Counted from the first letter of the stretch, positions 32,691-45,140 are shown. The stretch: 64,000 nt of DNA from Aplectana chamaeleonis (GCA_029168955.1 JAPDOI010000064.1:1736001-1800000), one strand, 5' to 3'. Translations and numbers: made by a program. The notes: generated by a model not told the origin, from the letters alone.

Positions 32691-32826
32691 GGCCTCTTTC
32701 AGAGTGCGATCGCTGATCGCCGCGATGGCATGTTTTGAATGCAGATCGACGTGGGACTCGATCTCGATCGCTGCTCAGGGTTATCATCAGATCGCGTCGC
32801 ACAGCGATCGAACTCTGAAAGAGGCC
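32691..32826. mobile_element. Harbinger-like MITE, copy 3
   Basis: 136 bp, ends GGCCTCTTTCAGAGTGCGAT and ATCGAACTCTGAAAGAGGCC, right flank TAA, left flank AAA (mutated duplicate). Confidence 0.85.
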
Positions 32827-33128
32827 TAAAGCTCGCTTGTCAGATTTTGTCCAGTGAATGGACGTGGTTGCAGAGGTATATCGTCGCGCGTGATCGGAAC
32901 ATCGCTTGTGGACGATGTTTGCGATGCGATAAACCAAAAAACTAAGTGGAAGAGTCATGATCCTAATGCACAATAGGCTAGCAAGCATTCTCATCCATTC
33001 TGTATTTGCCACTAATGCATACAATTTGATTGCAGCCGGCATACTGCAAAATCTTCCTTCATCTAAAGCTTTGCTGTGTATAAGTCTCCGAACAGCGATT
33101 TTGAAGCATAACTCATCGGACTATTCAA

Positions 33129-33610
33129 GGCAGTGTTCGCGATAATCCTCGATTTCGCAATTAACCGCTTAATCGATTGTTTTGCCCCCAGGTAGAACTG
33201 AAATGTCGAAGAAATCGAGAAAAACGCAGCAGAAGAGCACAAAATCCTTTACTCTCACCCCACCCCTTTACTCTCACAGGAACTCTTCGTTGTGACAATG
33301 GAATCTTTTAAGGACCCGTCTTTTGCAATTTTCTACTCTCTGTTGCTCCGTTCCTTCCTACGCACCCTAACTAGTACTGGTCTGCCTAAAATATTCTTCT
33401 ATTTTCCATTAGCCTCATTTTTTTTACCGGTGACAAGCACTGTGAACATGTTCATCCAATCGGACAACTACTCCAGGCCAGAGAATGGTGTCACTGAAAT
33501 AAGACGTTTTAGTGGGTTTCTCGCTGTTTCTTTGTAATTTTCGTAAGACTTGGTGGCCAATGCATTGTTTTGAGTGGAAAAGGTAACGAAAATCATCGTG
33601 AACACTGCCT
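33129..33610. mobile_element. TTAA-G-related MITE
   Basis: Left end GGCAGTGTTCGCGATAA after TCAA, right end CATCGTGAACACTGCCT before TTGA (33611-33614). The right 60 bp (GCCAATGCATTGTTTTGAGT) parallel the right end of 12581-12977; the left half is distinct. Confidence 0.65.
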
Positions 33611-33614
33611 TTGA

Positions 33615-33944
33615 GCCATCCGATTTCATGTGAACCACCAGCCATTATCATTGGCGAGTTTAACTTGTCGGGGGCCTTCCTAACCGCGGGCCATGGAATA
33701 TCCCCAAGGCGGCCGAAATTTTTTCTCCAGAGGGTGTTCCGAAGTTGCCTCTTAGGAGTGACCTCGGAAGGTCATCTGCCCATAGCTTCGTTGGGTGGAG
33801 CCATGTACTCCACCAACCTTCACCCCTGGGCAGGTGAAGGGAGGAAGCTTCACCATTGGGAAGACCGGTGACAACCGGTGAAACGGCCGGAAAAAATGAA
33901 AGTGACTCAACACTGATGCAAGACGTTTTCAAGATTTGATGGGT
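33615..33944. other. Unique-looking GC-balanced stretch
   Basis: Open for 86 codons plus (33611-33871) and 90 minus (33660-33932), with a small hairpin GGTGGAG/CTCCACC near 33795. No family recognised. Confidence 0.35.
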
Positions 33945-34300
33945 GTCATTGCCGGTTTTTCGTCCCTAACTTTTTTGTGCTTAGAGATAGACTTTTGGTG
34001 AAGGTTGTTTTCGGAATCTACGTAAAATTCTGCGTCGAACGAGATATCGGGTTCCTAACTTTGCTTGCTCCATAAGCCAGCCAGGCCGATGGAGCCGAGC
34101 TCCATAGTTATCTCCATAGGGTGCTTTCGCCTTTATGGTGTAAGTAGGAGACGCAGAGTTCTCGTGGAGCCTACAACGGGGCTTGGCTCCACCGACCCGG
34201 CTGGCTTATGGAGCAAGCAAAGTTAGGAACCTCACAAAGCGTTCGACGCGGAATTCGACGTAGATTTCAAAAACAACCTTCACCAAAACCCTACAGTACC
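33945..34300. repeat. Palindrome at the left end of the fold-back structure
   Basis: GGTTCCTAACTTTGCTTGCT and CCATAAGCCAGCC on the left are repeated inverted at 34190-34232, and the flanks GTGAAGGTTGTTTTC (33999) and ACGCAGAATT-like blocks are inverted too. The palindrome centres near 34140 with a GC-rich loop. Confidence 0.8.
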
Positions 34301-35880
34301 GCGCATATTTTCTGCAAAAACGGCGTTTTGCGGCGTTTTTTGCGCGCACAAAGCGCCGCTTTGTCATAACTCGCTTCAGTGTGGTCCAAAAGCAATTTTG
34401 AAAATAGTTTTGGATTTCCCTCAACGAGAAGATTCTAACGGTATATAGAAGTATGACCTTTTATAAAAATTGTCAGACTTTATTCTAGAAAAAAACGAAT
34501 TTTCAGCCCAATTTTTTCAATTTTTTGGGTTTTACCGTGTGAAACATGCCATGACAGATGTGTGAAATAGAAAATAGGAAGCTCTCAAAAATATTCTAAA
34601 CAGGATTATACATTTTATTCTGTGGGAACACTTTTATACGCGCTTTCAGAGCCTACAATGACTGGACCTCCATAACCCCGATTCTTCAAAGAATTATAAC
34701 TTTTGTAAAATATGTTTGCTAGAGTTTATGAAGTATTCAATGAACTCCTCTTCTCACGGAGCATCCGTGCGGTGACAAGCATCCGACTACCGCCGCGAAT
34801 TTAGACAGATGTTTTTGGAAAACCTCGATTTTTCAGCTGTTAGTTGCGAAACTTTCATCGTTCTCAGCGTTATCGCTCCAGCCGCGAAGCGGCTGGAGAG
34901 GTTTGGTTTTGCCTATTACATTTGTATTCGCCTTTATAAAGTTCGAGGTAAGCAAATTAGGTGAACTGTGATGACTCTACCTGACCCATGACACATTTTT
35001 CGCGATTTTTCTCGGTTTTAGACCCCATTTTCTCAGCCGTCCGGCATCCTACCCGGCTCCGCCTGCCTTTGCCTACACAATGCTCTTTCATCTTTCCATA
35101 CCTGTGTTCGGTTCCCCCCTCCCAGGCAAGATTCCCAGAATTTTTGACCCCAAAAGTACCACTTCGCGAATGTCTCACTAGCGACCTTCGTCAAGGGCCA
35201 TGTTCAGAGGACCCTTTCGCCCGTTCCAGACGTCCTCAGCCGCAATCGTCTCTCTGTCGTAAGCTAGCCTAAAAACAGTTCTGTAAACGGCCCTCACTTC
35301 CACTCAGCGCCCATCTGCAAAAGAGATACGCCCCCCGCGAATACACTCCTCGCCACACATTGCACGGAAACACTTCCAAAATCGCTCACTGTAGAGCACC
35401 CCAACAACTTCATCACTTAAAAATTGGCCAGAATGTCTTTCAAACAATGCCTTAGCCGAATTTCAGGTCATTCCGTGCCCATCTCGATAGTCGCCAACTT
35501 CGACTTTTCACGGCCCCCACCCCACTGCCGCAGCTCACCCTCGCCCTGCCAGACGATGGTGGGCCGACGGACAAAAATGGGACTCCTCCACCACAAAAAT
35601 CGCATCTTCATTTTACTACGTCACTTTTCAGTCCGCCCACAGCCTTGGTTCACTAAACATTTAAGTCCCCTTCGACCACCCATGACTCATTTTTCGCGAT
35701 TTTTCTCGTTTTTAGACCTCCATTTTTTGGCCGCCCGGTATCCTACCCCGCTCCGCCTACCTGGGCTTACGGAATGCTCTTTCACCTTCCCATAACTGTG
35801 TTTATTTCCCATTTCAAGAGATACCCACGGAATTTTCGACCCTCAAATGTACCATCTCGCAAAGGTCTCACCAGCGACCT
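34300..35880 (+). repeat. Left arm of the fold-back structure
   Basis: Inverted match of 38360-40000. The stretch 34861-34920, including the perfect hairpin CTCCAGCCGC-GAA-GCGGCTGGAG (34876-34898), is identical in the right arm. The frame 35424-35795 and the minus frame 38575-38799 give nearly the same peptide (MARMSFKQCLSRISGHSVPI...) only because the DNA is so similar; no domain is recognisable. Confidence 0.85.
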
Positions 35881-36200
35881 TCGCCAAGGGTCATGTTCAG
35901 AGGACTTTCGCCCGTTCCAGACGTCCTCAGCCGCAATTGTCTCACTGTCGTTAGCTCGCCTAAAAACAGTTCTGAAATCGGCCCTCACTCCCCCTCAGCG
36001 CCCCTCCACAAAAGAGATACGCCCCCCGCGAATACACAACTCGCCACACATTGCACAAAAACACTTCCAAAATCGCTCACTGCAGAGCACCCTAACAGCA
36101 TCATCCCTTATAAATCGGTAAGAATACCTTTTGAGGAACGCCTTATAAGAATTTCAGGCCATTTGGCATCCATCTCGAAAGTCGCCATCTTCAATGTCGC
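34984..36200. repeat. Direct duplication of about 690 bp inside the left arm
   Basis: The unit starting CCATGACACATTTTTCGCGA (34986) recurs from CCATGACTCATTTTTCGCGA (about 35680), and GAATGTCTTTCAAACAATGC (35431) corresponds to 36120. Period about 690 bp. The right arm carries only about one unit plus part of the second. Confidence 0.85.
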
Positions 36201-36275
36201 TTACCACTTTTGTATTCCGCCTTCAAAAAGTTCTCCTCCGCAGCGTGTAAAACATTCAACCTTTTTGGACCACAT

Positions 36276-36713
36276 CCTACTCTGGCAAATCGGGGGACAC
36301 TCCGCGTAGGACTCCCGATAGGAGAAAAGGAGCACAGACCTACGCGGAGTCATCCGGCAAGGGTCAGCGGGAGTGCAGCATTGCGACGCTCGTTATGACG
36401 TCACTATTGCGATGGGGACACTAGCTAAAGGCACGGCGGGAGACTCCTATCGAGCAGCCGAACGATGAGAATCCAGACCCTCAGCGAAAGACAATGCCTA
36501 ACTAGACGAGACGCAGAGACAATCGACGATACAACATACACACAGACACAGCAGGCAAATCGGGGGACTCTCCCGCAGAACCGTTTTTCCTCAGCGGGAG
36601 TCCCGAACCGAGCGACGCCCACTTTTTTTATTAGTGACTCTCCCGCTGGGTGTTAGGCGGCAGACCCGCTCACGAAATTTCTGCGGGAGAGTCCCCCGAT
36701 TTGCCAGAGTAGG
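36276..36713. mobile_element. 438-bp MITE (CCTACTCTGGCAAATCGGGG) in the fold-back centre
   Basis: Inverted ends CCTACTCTGGCAAATCGGGG and CCCCGATTTGCCAGAGTAGG. A third copy of the terminal sequence (GCAAATCGGGGGACTCTCCC) lies internally at 36554-36573, suggesting a rearranged or double element. Target duplication unclear. Confidence 0.8.
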
Positions 36714-38289
36714 TGATATCAGATTATTCATAACTTTACTCATTCTCTCGCCCACGACATCACTGTGATGCCATTTTTGTCCAAACTTAACCCAGTTTTC
36801 GCAGCACCACTGTGCTCAGAATCTAGCGAAACCCTCGCTTTCGAGTACCGAATCTTCATTAAAAGTGATAACTTCTCAGGAACATCAGGGCAGTATGTAG
36901 TCAGCATTGGTTTTCACATATTCACATGTTCCAGTTTCAGTCGTTCAGCTATGCAAAAAGTCGCGTTGTGCGCCGCCTAACACCCTTTCGCGATTTGTGT
37001 AGTAGTCAAGCAGCGGCGACCTTCAATGTTTGAGCTCTGCCAGCACTTTAGCCAATTGGCAGCGTCCATACGTTGCGGAAGCGAGCGATGAGACGAAATC
37101 GATTGTCATCGAAGTCACACGATTTTCTAGGCGCTCGTGCGCGCTTATGCTTGCTCTTGCGCGCTCACGCCCGCTCTCGCTCGCTAACGCCCAACCTCGC
37201 TTGCTCACGCCTTCTTCGAAAGAGACGTAATAAGTTTTATGCTTGTAGCTTCATTCATAAAGCACAACGTTTTGAACCTTGTTCAAAACTAATGCTCTCA
37301 TATCCCTAGACTCACTACGGCTGTCACAAACCATGGTTAATTAGCTGCCAATGAGTCGAGTCGAGTGATTGATCAACAGGTCAAACGTTAACAATCGAAT
37401 CAGCACGAGGCAGGAAATGACTGTCGCTGTCTCCCATGATATCGGGCACCCATCAGCGTTGGGGAGCGCTGAAGAGCGCTGGGGGCGTATGCATATCGCC
37501 CCGACAGGGAATGGGGGTTTCCGCCACGGCGGAGGAGCACCCGGCAGGGGGTTCCGTAATGCATAATGTTTCGAGAGCCCCCGGCGAGTGGCGCCATCTC
37601 ACCTGCGGAGGTTACTAACGTCCCCTACTCCGGACTAAGGGGGAGATGGAGAATTTCAGCATTCGTTAGCGTATTTTTTCTATAGGGTGCAGTTTTACGG
37701 ATAATATTCTCCGTTTTAGAAAAAAAAAGATTTTCTTTTTCATAAATGCAGCTATGTTACAATTTCCCTGCGAAAAAAACTTTTCTATATTTTCCAGTTA
37801 TTTCCCACACTTCGTTTTTGTTCCAAAAATTGATGTTTTTGAGTTTGCCTTTTCGTTTTTTTTTGCTATTTCAACAGAATGGAATGATTTTTGTAGTCAG
37901 AATCCGAAACAAACTACATTGAAAAAATTGTGTTCAGTGGGTTTTATTCGCATTCGATTCTTCCACCAACAGACTTTCTTCCAAAAAAAAAACAACCGAA
38001 AATTAATAGTTTTGAACTTCGTTCATCGCTAACTCCATAAAGTATAAAAATATATTCAGAAAATACATTTTTTCTTAGCAATGAAAAAGTACAAGAATAC
38101 GACGAAGAAGACGCGATGCATTTTTATATTATCGTGATCTTTCCTTCTCGAATTTCGCTGTTAATTCGAGACATCACGATATGCAGCTCCAAGAACAAAG
38201 AAGCTGTATAGAAATCGGGAAAAAATAGAGGGCGCGTAAGTGATACCATCACGCCGCAATCGCACACAGCATTTCATTCGACGCCAAGC
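36714..38289. other. Centre of the fold-back structure, nothing recognised
   Basis: A run of imperfect GCTCGCGCTCACGCC-like repeats sits at 37128-37210. A GC-rich patch (37440-37620) and an AT-rich stretch (37650-38150) follow. No frame longer than about 90 codons and no identifiable protein. Confidence 0.45.
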
Positions 38290-40000
38290 AATTTCATCGT
38301 AGTGGGGAGTCTCCCGGCGGGGAAGGTGAGGGGGTCCCTCACTATGCATCGTGGGGCTCCCCACGTTCGCGAGGTGGTACATTTGAGGGTCGAAAATTCC
38401 GTGGGTATTTCTTGAAAGGGGGAACTGAACACAGTTATGCAAAGGTAAAAAAGCATTGCGTAAGCCCAGGCAGGCGGAGAGGGGTAGGATGCCGGACGGC
38501 TGGAAAACGGGGGTTAAAAACGAGAAAAATCGCGAAAAATAAGTCATAGGTGGTCGACTAAAATTTTGAGTGAATCAAGGCTCTGGGCGGACTGAAAAGT
38601 GTTGTTGTAGAATGAATATGCGATTTCGGTGGTGGAGGAGTCCCATTTTTGTCCGTCGGCCCACCATCGTCTGGCGGGGCGAGGGTGAGCTGCGGCAGTG
38701 GGGTGGGGGCCGTGAAAAGTCGAAGTTGGCGACTATCGAGATGGGCACGGAATGACCTGAAATTCGGCTAAGGCATTGTTTGAAAGACATTCTGGCCAAT
38801 TTTCAAGTGATGAAGTTATTGGGGTGCTCTACAGTGAGCGATTTCGGAAGTGTTTCCGTGCAATGTGTGGCGAGGAGTGTATTTGCGAGGGGCGTATCTA
38901 TTTTGTGGATGTGCGCTGAGGGAAAGTGATGGTCGTTTCCAGAACTGCTTTTAGGCTAGCTTACGACAGAGAGACGACTGCAGGTGAAGACGTCTGGAAC
39001 GGGCGAGAGGGTCCTCTGAACATGGCCCTTGGCAAAGGTGGCTGGTGAGAACTTCAGAGTCGGAAACTTGGAGGTTCGGAGAAGCTGCGATGTTTAATCA
39101 GAATGCAGGACGGAATTACGTAATCATAAGGTAGCCCAGCGTTCAAAAAAGGCTAACAATTTGGATTTCTTCACTCGGCTGAGTACTGAAAAATGGAAGC
39201 TAAAAACGGGTAAATCACAAAATGCAGCTATCAAAGCTGTTATGGTACAGAAAAATATTGATAGGAGCGTATTTCGCTCTACAAGGGTTCGCTTGCAAGT
39301 AGAGTCATCACAGTTCACCTGATTTGCTTACCTCGAACTTTATAAAGGCGAATACATATGTAATAGGCAAAACCAAACCTCTCCAGCCGCTTCGCGGCTG
39401 GAGCGATAACGCTGAGAACGATGAAAGTTTCGCAACTAACAGCTGAAAATTCGAGGTTTTCCAAAAACATCTGTCTAAATTCGCGGCGGTAGTCGGATGC
39501 TTGTCACCGCACGGATGCTCCGTGAGAAGAGGAGTTCATTGAATACTTCATAAACTCTAGCAAACATATTTTACAAAAGTCATAATTCTTTGAAGAATCG
39601 GGGTTATGGAGGTCCAGTCATTGCGGGCTCTGAAAGCGCGTATAAAAATGTTCCCACAGAATAAAATGTATAATCCTGTTTAAAATATATTCTAGAGCTT
39701 CCTATTTTCTATTTCACACATCCGTCATGGCATGTTTTACACGGGAAAACCCAAAAAATTGAAAAAATTGGGCTGAAAATTCGTTTTTTTCTAGAATAAA
39801 GTCTGACAATTTTCATAAAAGGTCATACTTCTACATATCGTTAGAATCTTCTCGTTGAGCGAAATCCAAAACTATTTTCAAAATTGTTTTTGGACCACTC
39901 TGAAGCGAGTTATGACAAAGCGGCGCTTTGTGCGCGCAAAAAACGCCGCAAAACGCCGTTTTTGCAGAAAATATGCGCGGTACTGTACCTCTAACGGTTG
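38290..40000 (-). repeat. Right arm of the fold-back structure
   Basis: Reverse complement of the left arm, with one unmatched stretch at about 39045-39300 that replaces the part corresponding to 34985-35190. Outside it the order of blocks is fully mirrored. The palindromic core CAAAGCGGCGCTTTG is found in both arms (about 34364 and 39918). Confidence 0.85.
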
Positions 40001-40009
40001 AAGAGTTAT

Positions 40010-40520
40010 AGGCGAAAAACCGGTGTTTCGTAAAATGAATTTGGCTGAAGGATCGAGAAAATATTTTTCCAAACTTCAAACACTTTTCGACGCAGAATTC
40101 CATCGAGATTCCGAAAACTACCTTCACAAGAGGCCTATTTCCAGACACAAAAAAGTTATGGACGAAAAACCGATAATATCAGGCGAAAAAAATGCTTTCT
40201 ATAAACTGAAATCGGCTGGTAGAAGGGAAACGTATTTCTCAAAACTGAAAACGCTATTCGATGCAGAATTTTATGAGAATTCCGAAAAGAACCATTACCA
40301 AAAGGCTCTCTTCTACGGTAAAAAAGTTATGAACGAAAAACTGATTGCTTTTGGTGAAAGAAACGTTATTTCATAAATTGAAAGCGGCTGAGAAATTAGC
40401 AACGTATTTTTCTTAACATGAAAACATTATTCGACGAAAAATTTCATGGAGACTCTGGAAACAGCTCCGTTCAAGGACTCGTCCTATAGGGCAAAAATTT
40501 TATGAGTGAAGAACGGGTAG
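40010..40520. repeat. Degenerate tandem repeat, about 180-bp unit
   Basis: Three diverged units each contain AAAAGTTATGGACGAAAAAC, a TCGACGCAGAATT block and GATTCCGAAAAC-like sequence. The same unit, inverted, borders the left arm. This supports 40520 as the outer limit of the structure. The 117-codon frame at 40023-40376 is a product of the repeat. Confidence 0.7.
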
Positions 40521-41463
40521 TTTTCCGAGAATCGCGTGGAAAAATTTTCCGAAAATTTTTGACTCCAAGACAGCTCAAAGGAAATTTTTCATAACCTAGA
40601 CAGATCATTTCATTAAGAATAGTGAAATTTAAAAGGAGGTCATCTAACGAAAAAAAATGTTTCAAAATTAATGATTGAAAATAAAAATATATTGAAAAGC
40701 AAGAAAAAGAGGATTAAGAAAACGTCAAATTTTGAAGTTGCAAGTCTATAGGGAACCTTCACCATTCCCCACTCCGGTATCCTAAACAATCTTCAACTCT
40801 CGGACCGCTGTCTCCACCCCAACGAACCTATGCTTCTGCCCCTCTATTTCAGAGGGGCGTCTTTTTTAGGGGTTGATCACATGACCCGCACGTTATCACG
40901 CAAAGAACAACCAATTCTGCGAATCTAAATCTCTTGTCATGGCACCGCAGTGGCCCTGAAAACAACCGGACGAGAGTCGCTGTTGCGTTTCGACCCCAGC
41001 TGCTGTCTGTGTGGTTACGTCATAGTTGGGGGAGCCGGTTCCGCTTCGAGCGATAAACGGTAGACGCAGAGAAACGCAGACAGAGATGGTCGTGCCCCTT
41101 CGCCACAGTACCATGAATACAAACCTGACTGATTACGAAGCTTCTACAGTTCTCAACGTAACCCCCGCAAAGGCTATATCATTGGGTAGCCTCAAACGCC
41201 AGTATCATGATTACCCTAGTCTGGCTCAAAGTTGAATTCGAAACGAGGTATTCGAAAAGAACGAAAGGTACGCGAAAACGCGTCCTCGAGCGCCTAAGAG
41301 CGGTATTGTACGTAGTACATGGAAGAATTTAGCGAGAACACCCCTTGAAAAGCTCATTTATCAAAGGCAAACGTTTTGGAAAACCTCCCGAAATTGTCGA
41401 AATTCTCTACCACGCTTTCCTTGTGTATTTGGTTTGCAATGTTGGGAATGGTTCTAGACTTCG
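40521..41463. other. Intergenic, nothing firm
   Basis: A strong hairpin GCCCCTCT/AGAGGGGC followed by T residues lies at 40837-40865. Short frames only. Confidence 0.4.
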
Positions 41464-41928
41464 TAGGCAGTGTCTACGATAAAATTCGTTCACGACTTTT
41501 CATCGCCACCGGAAATCAAAAGGATAGGATCCAATGGCAACAGCAATGCCGAAAAAGCGGCTACAAAGAGCCCCAAATAGCCCTATACGGCTCAGCCTTC
41601 AGTGGAAGGCGCACTCTCCTCCCACTTCCCTCAACGGCCACTGATCAAAGCAAACAACCGAAAATTCGACTCCAAGGAAGAACCAACTACTCAAGCTGGA
41701 TGAATTATGGGGATTAGTTATGATCGTATGATTACTGGCTGTTTTCTTGAAGTCGATTCTCCACTGGTTTGCTCTGATCAGTGGGTGGGGTGTGCGCTCT
41801 CACTGAAGCTTAGGGCTGTTTAGGTCTAATTCGAGCTCCTTTATTGCCGTTTTTCGCCATTGTTGACACAATGAGCCTCCAACCTTTCGATGATAACTCG
41901 GAGACAGTTCTGATCGTGGACACTGCCT
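41464..41928. mobile_element. TTAA-type MITE, unassigned family
   Basis: Ends AGGCAGTGTCTACGATAAAA and ATCGTGGACACTGCCT are inverse; flanks TCGT and TCGA are not clean TTAA. It cuts through a 113-codon plus frame (41376-41717), arguing against that frame being a gene. Confidence 0.6.
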
Positions 41929-41932
41929 TCGA

Positions 41933-43066
41933 ACTTTCGAGGTGAGTGAATTTTTTTTCATCTTATTTTTCCCAAAAAGTTCTCCAAAAAATAGGGAGCT
42001 TTCAATGCGTGGGAATTTAATCTAGGATTCCTCCTGCTGGACTACTAGATTATTTGCTTCTGTTATGGAACTTCACTTCCTTGTTCTAAATTATCAGCCG
42101 GGAGACTGACTCCGCCTTTTCTGATCACGGAGCCATCTTCAGGGTGCCATACCTTACCGCTCGTAGGATTTGGTCAGAAACCGTGCGGGAAAGCGTCTTG
42201 GTGTCCTCAGATTCTTTTCAAATAACTTCCATCAAAATCAACTTTTTGAACATCTTAAAAGTTATTTAGGATTCGGATGAGGAGGGCTATCAATTAATTC
42301 GGTGCATGCTACGGAATAGGTTGAAAAAAGTTTGGAATATATATTCCAGTTTAATATTCAACACAAATAGCGCTGTTCTCCCGCACAGTGTTTTTGTATA
42401 CATACTGTATGGCACACTAAAGATTTCACCCCGAACTCTTTTGCTTTAACCTAAACTCAGTCATAATATCGTTGGGTAGCCTTTCTCACCAGAATCTTAG
42501 ATAATTATTGAGATCCGGAAAAAGTAACTTTTTGAAAGGAGTTTGCTCAAAATGCGCACACGCGTCCCAGTACGCCTTCTGTTCAAATCCTATGTATGAG
42601 CGGAATTGTACTGTTATGGATGCGCAACAAAGAAATCTTAAATCATGCGAACTGCTTTGACTCGCTTCAAATATTTGACTAAGATGAGAAGAAACGAATG
42701 AGGTCTTCCGCGCGGAGATGATTCCGAGGACAAGCGTGCATTGCGACATAGGAAACACGGCCCACGTACATTTAAAAGAAGGAATTTCAAGTGTACCTAT
42801 CCATTGTCTTTTGCACACTCTCCGAGCCAAAAATCTTGAGAAGGCGTGGGTGACCGGAAGAATCTTCTTTGCGTATGAACTCAGGTAAACAAGATATTAT
42901 ACAGGAGCAAGAGGAGACTGAAATTAGAATCGATTGGCCCGCAACTGGTTGACTGTTTTGCAGCTCAGAATTCTTGTCAAATGTTTGTGGCATTCCTACA
43001 TTGACATTCGTGAAATACCTTCATTTATACATTCCTGCACAAGACTTTCTTGCACTGATATCCTCT
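41933..43066. other. Intergenic, nothing firm
   Basis: A 114-codon minus frame (42486-42830) is Ser/Cys-rich with no recognised domain or splice context. No repeats identified. Confidence 0.4.
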
Positions 43067-43070
43067 TTAA

Positions 43071-43598
43071 AGGCAGGTTTCACGATAAAAAACCGTTTTA
43101 TAGTTTTCGATGTTTTTGGGTAAATAAGTCCACTAAGAAGATGTCAATAGGGAAAAGTCCGCACAGAACACTGAAATACCGGGGAAAACTGTTCAAAGAA
43201 ATCTCGGAAAAAAATTAATTAGGCCTGTTTGTGTTTCGGGAGACTGCGGACAACGCATCGAAACTGACGTCGGGGAAAAGGTTTCACGCTTCAAAATCCT
43301 CAGGTAAGTGGCTATGTTTTGATTTTCTGCATCAAAAACTCTTTATAAATAAGAGGGGTCAATGTACATGCTGAGATGTTGGAACCTTCCGCCAGGAAGA
43401 ACATTCGGAATTTCGGTGCCTGTGCCTACGGTAAAACGAACGCAGGACAACTGTCATATGTAAGACGTTAGCGGGGTGACCCAATGGGTCGGCTGGCCCA
43501 CGAGATTTTCACCCACTTCCTCATCGTTTTTCGCCGCACTTCCATTCTCACTCTTCTGAGAGGGACCCAAAGCTCACACTTTCGCTAAGAAACGGCCT
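43071..43598 (+). mobile_element. TTAA-G MITE
   Basis: Starts AGGCAGGTTTCACGATAAAA after TTAA (43067-43070); the right end is reduced to AACGGCCT before TTAT. Interior matches 29552-30089 and, inverted, 20480-21550. Confidence 0.85.
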
Positions 43599-43602
43599 TT
43601 AT

Positions 43603-45140
43603 GGCAAGCACAAGTTTCGAAACACCCGCCACCGGATTCTGCCCTTCCCTACTCCTCGTCTAAGATTAATTAAAGACGGATTATTTCCGAAACCTTGTTA
43701 ATCTATCGTATTCTGCAAAAGACACCACTAGGAAGTTGGCTTTTAAGGTACTCATAATACCTTAAGAGCCTCTGAATGAGGATTCGAGAAATCCGCTCAG
43801 ATTGAGAGTAATTCCTAAAGCAGATCTGCTAGAGGTCCTGTTATTCACTTGCCATTGAAGGGATTTCGACAATCAATAGTAAAAATGTAGGTGACATTTT
43901 GCTAACAGTGACACTTATTTTTGCAAAAAATTGAGAAAATTATGGCTTGCCGTGTTGAATAAATACCCGTCTTTGGAATGTTAGAGACAGCGCACACGCT
44001 CAAAAATGATAACAACTTCATGTCATGAAGCAAAGGCTAGGAGCTATTAGTTTCGAGAATTGACGACAAAAAAAAGGAAGGAACTCGATTGAGATGAAGA
44101 AATGACGATTCTTTTATTTTTGGTTCAGAAGGGGACGAGTTACACCGCATTGGCTAAGATAGCGAAGCTAGCGATAATACAGTGCGTTTTATAACTACAT
44201 AAAAACGCATCCTATTCTCCTAAGACAACTTAACCAACAGAAAGCTGCAGGCACCCTTCTGCACATTTTGGCGACTAGTATCCTTCCGTATACACTAGTA
44301 GTCCACAACAGATTCCCCGCAGGATTTTTTTAGCAACTTTCCCGATTTTCTTCTACTTACACTGTTTCAAAACTACAAAGACACTTCTCTATACGAGAGT
44401 ACAACTGCTAATTAATGTTCCTTCGGGCCAAATTAAAGGGTAGTGGGATCTCCTCCGATAAATTCAACTTCGAAAACAACGTTACACATGGAATTACGCA
44501 GCCTCGGCATGGTACTCCTTCAAAAATTAGGAATTGCAATTTTGAGCTCACAAACGGTCCTGTAGTGCTTCTATGTAACCTGGATCAATCTCTCTGAATC
44601 ATAGACCTCACAATAGCTTGCCAGAGAAGAAGTAAAATAGTATGACTTTTGAAATGAGCGGAACGCGAGAGACTCAAATACACTGCACGATTATCATTCA
44701 CTCCGACTTCGATGGAGTCACAAATTAGGATTGGCATTTTTTTCAGCAAACATCCGTTCCAACGTGAAGGTTTTCAAAACCATACCATAGAGCCAATCGG
44801 GTCTACAAACCGTCATTGATCATGTGAAAAATTTCGACGACGGGAAAAGAACGGCATCTTCATTAACTGACGTCAGAAGTGGGGAAAATAATGGGAGTCG
44901 TCCACTTTATCACTTTTATAGTCGGAATAGACCATAGAGGCGGAAAAGTGTCTGGTCATGCACAGGGTGAGGGCAGGTTCAAGGATTACGTCTTCACCAA
45001 TTTTATTGCCGACATCCTTCTTGGTAGTGCGCATCTGAGTCGCATTTTTATGTCCGTCCGGCAGTGCAGACCGTCTAACATTTCTGAAAGTGTTTTCGAT
45101 TTGTTTGAATCACCTTCAGATAGCCGCCCTGAAAATATCC
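43603..45140. other. Intergenic; possible TTAA-H end fragment near 43987
   Basis: CAGCGCACACGCTCAAAAAT at 43987 resembles a TTAA-H terminus. A 114-codon plus frame (44879-45223) runs into the GC-rich repeat and has no recognised domain. Confidence 0.4.

Larger units (their letters stand above)
33945..40520. mobile_element. Large inverted-repeat (fold-back) structure
   Basis: Two arms of about 1.6 kb face each other: 34300-35880 reappears inverted in 38360-40000. The arms end outward in copies of a repeat beginning near GACGCAGAATT (33945-34300 on the left, 40010-40520 on the right). The centre (36.2-38.3 kb) carries another MITE and otherwise unrecognised sequence. No transposase or replication protein was seen. 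It could be a fold-back transposon with complex terminal repeats, two opposed copies of one element, or a chromosomal inverted duplication. Confidence 0.75.

Noticed and set aside
35424..35795. Plus frame whose peptide is almost identical to minus frame 38575-38799
   Set aside because: Identity is due to the inverted DNA arms of the fold-back structure; flanking non-coding sequence is equally conserved and no domain is recognisable.
40837..40865. Terminator-like hairpin GCCCCTCT/AGAGGGGC followed by T residues
   Set aside because: Rho-independent terminators are bacterial; the surroundings are nematode repeats with no bacterial gene, so it is treated as a chance hairpin.
41376..41717. 113-codon frame with a hydrophobic segment (possible membrane protein)
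   Set aside because: A MITE terminus begins inside the frame at 41464 and there is no homology or splice support.
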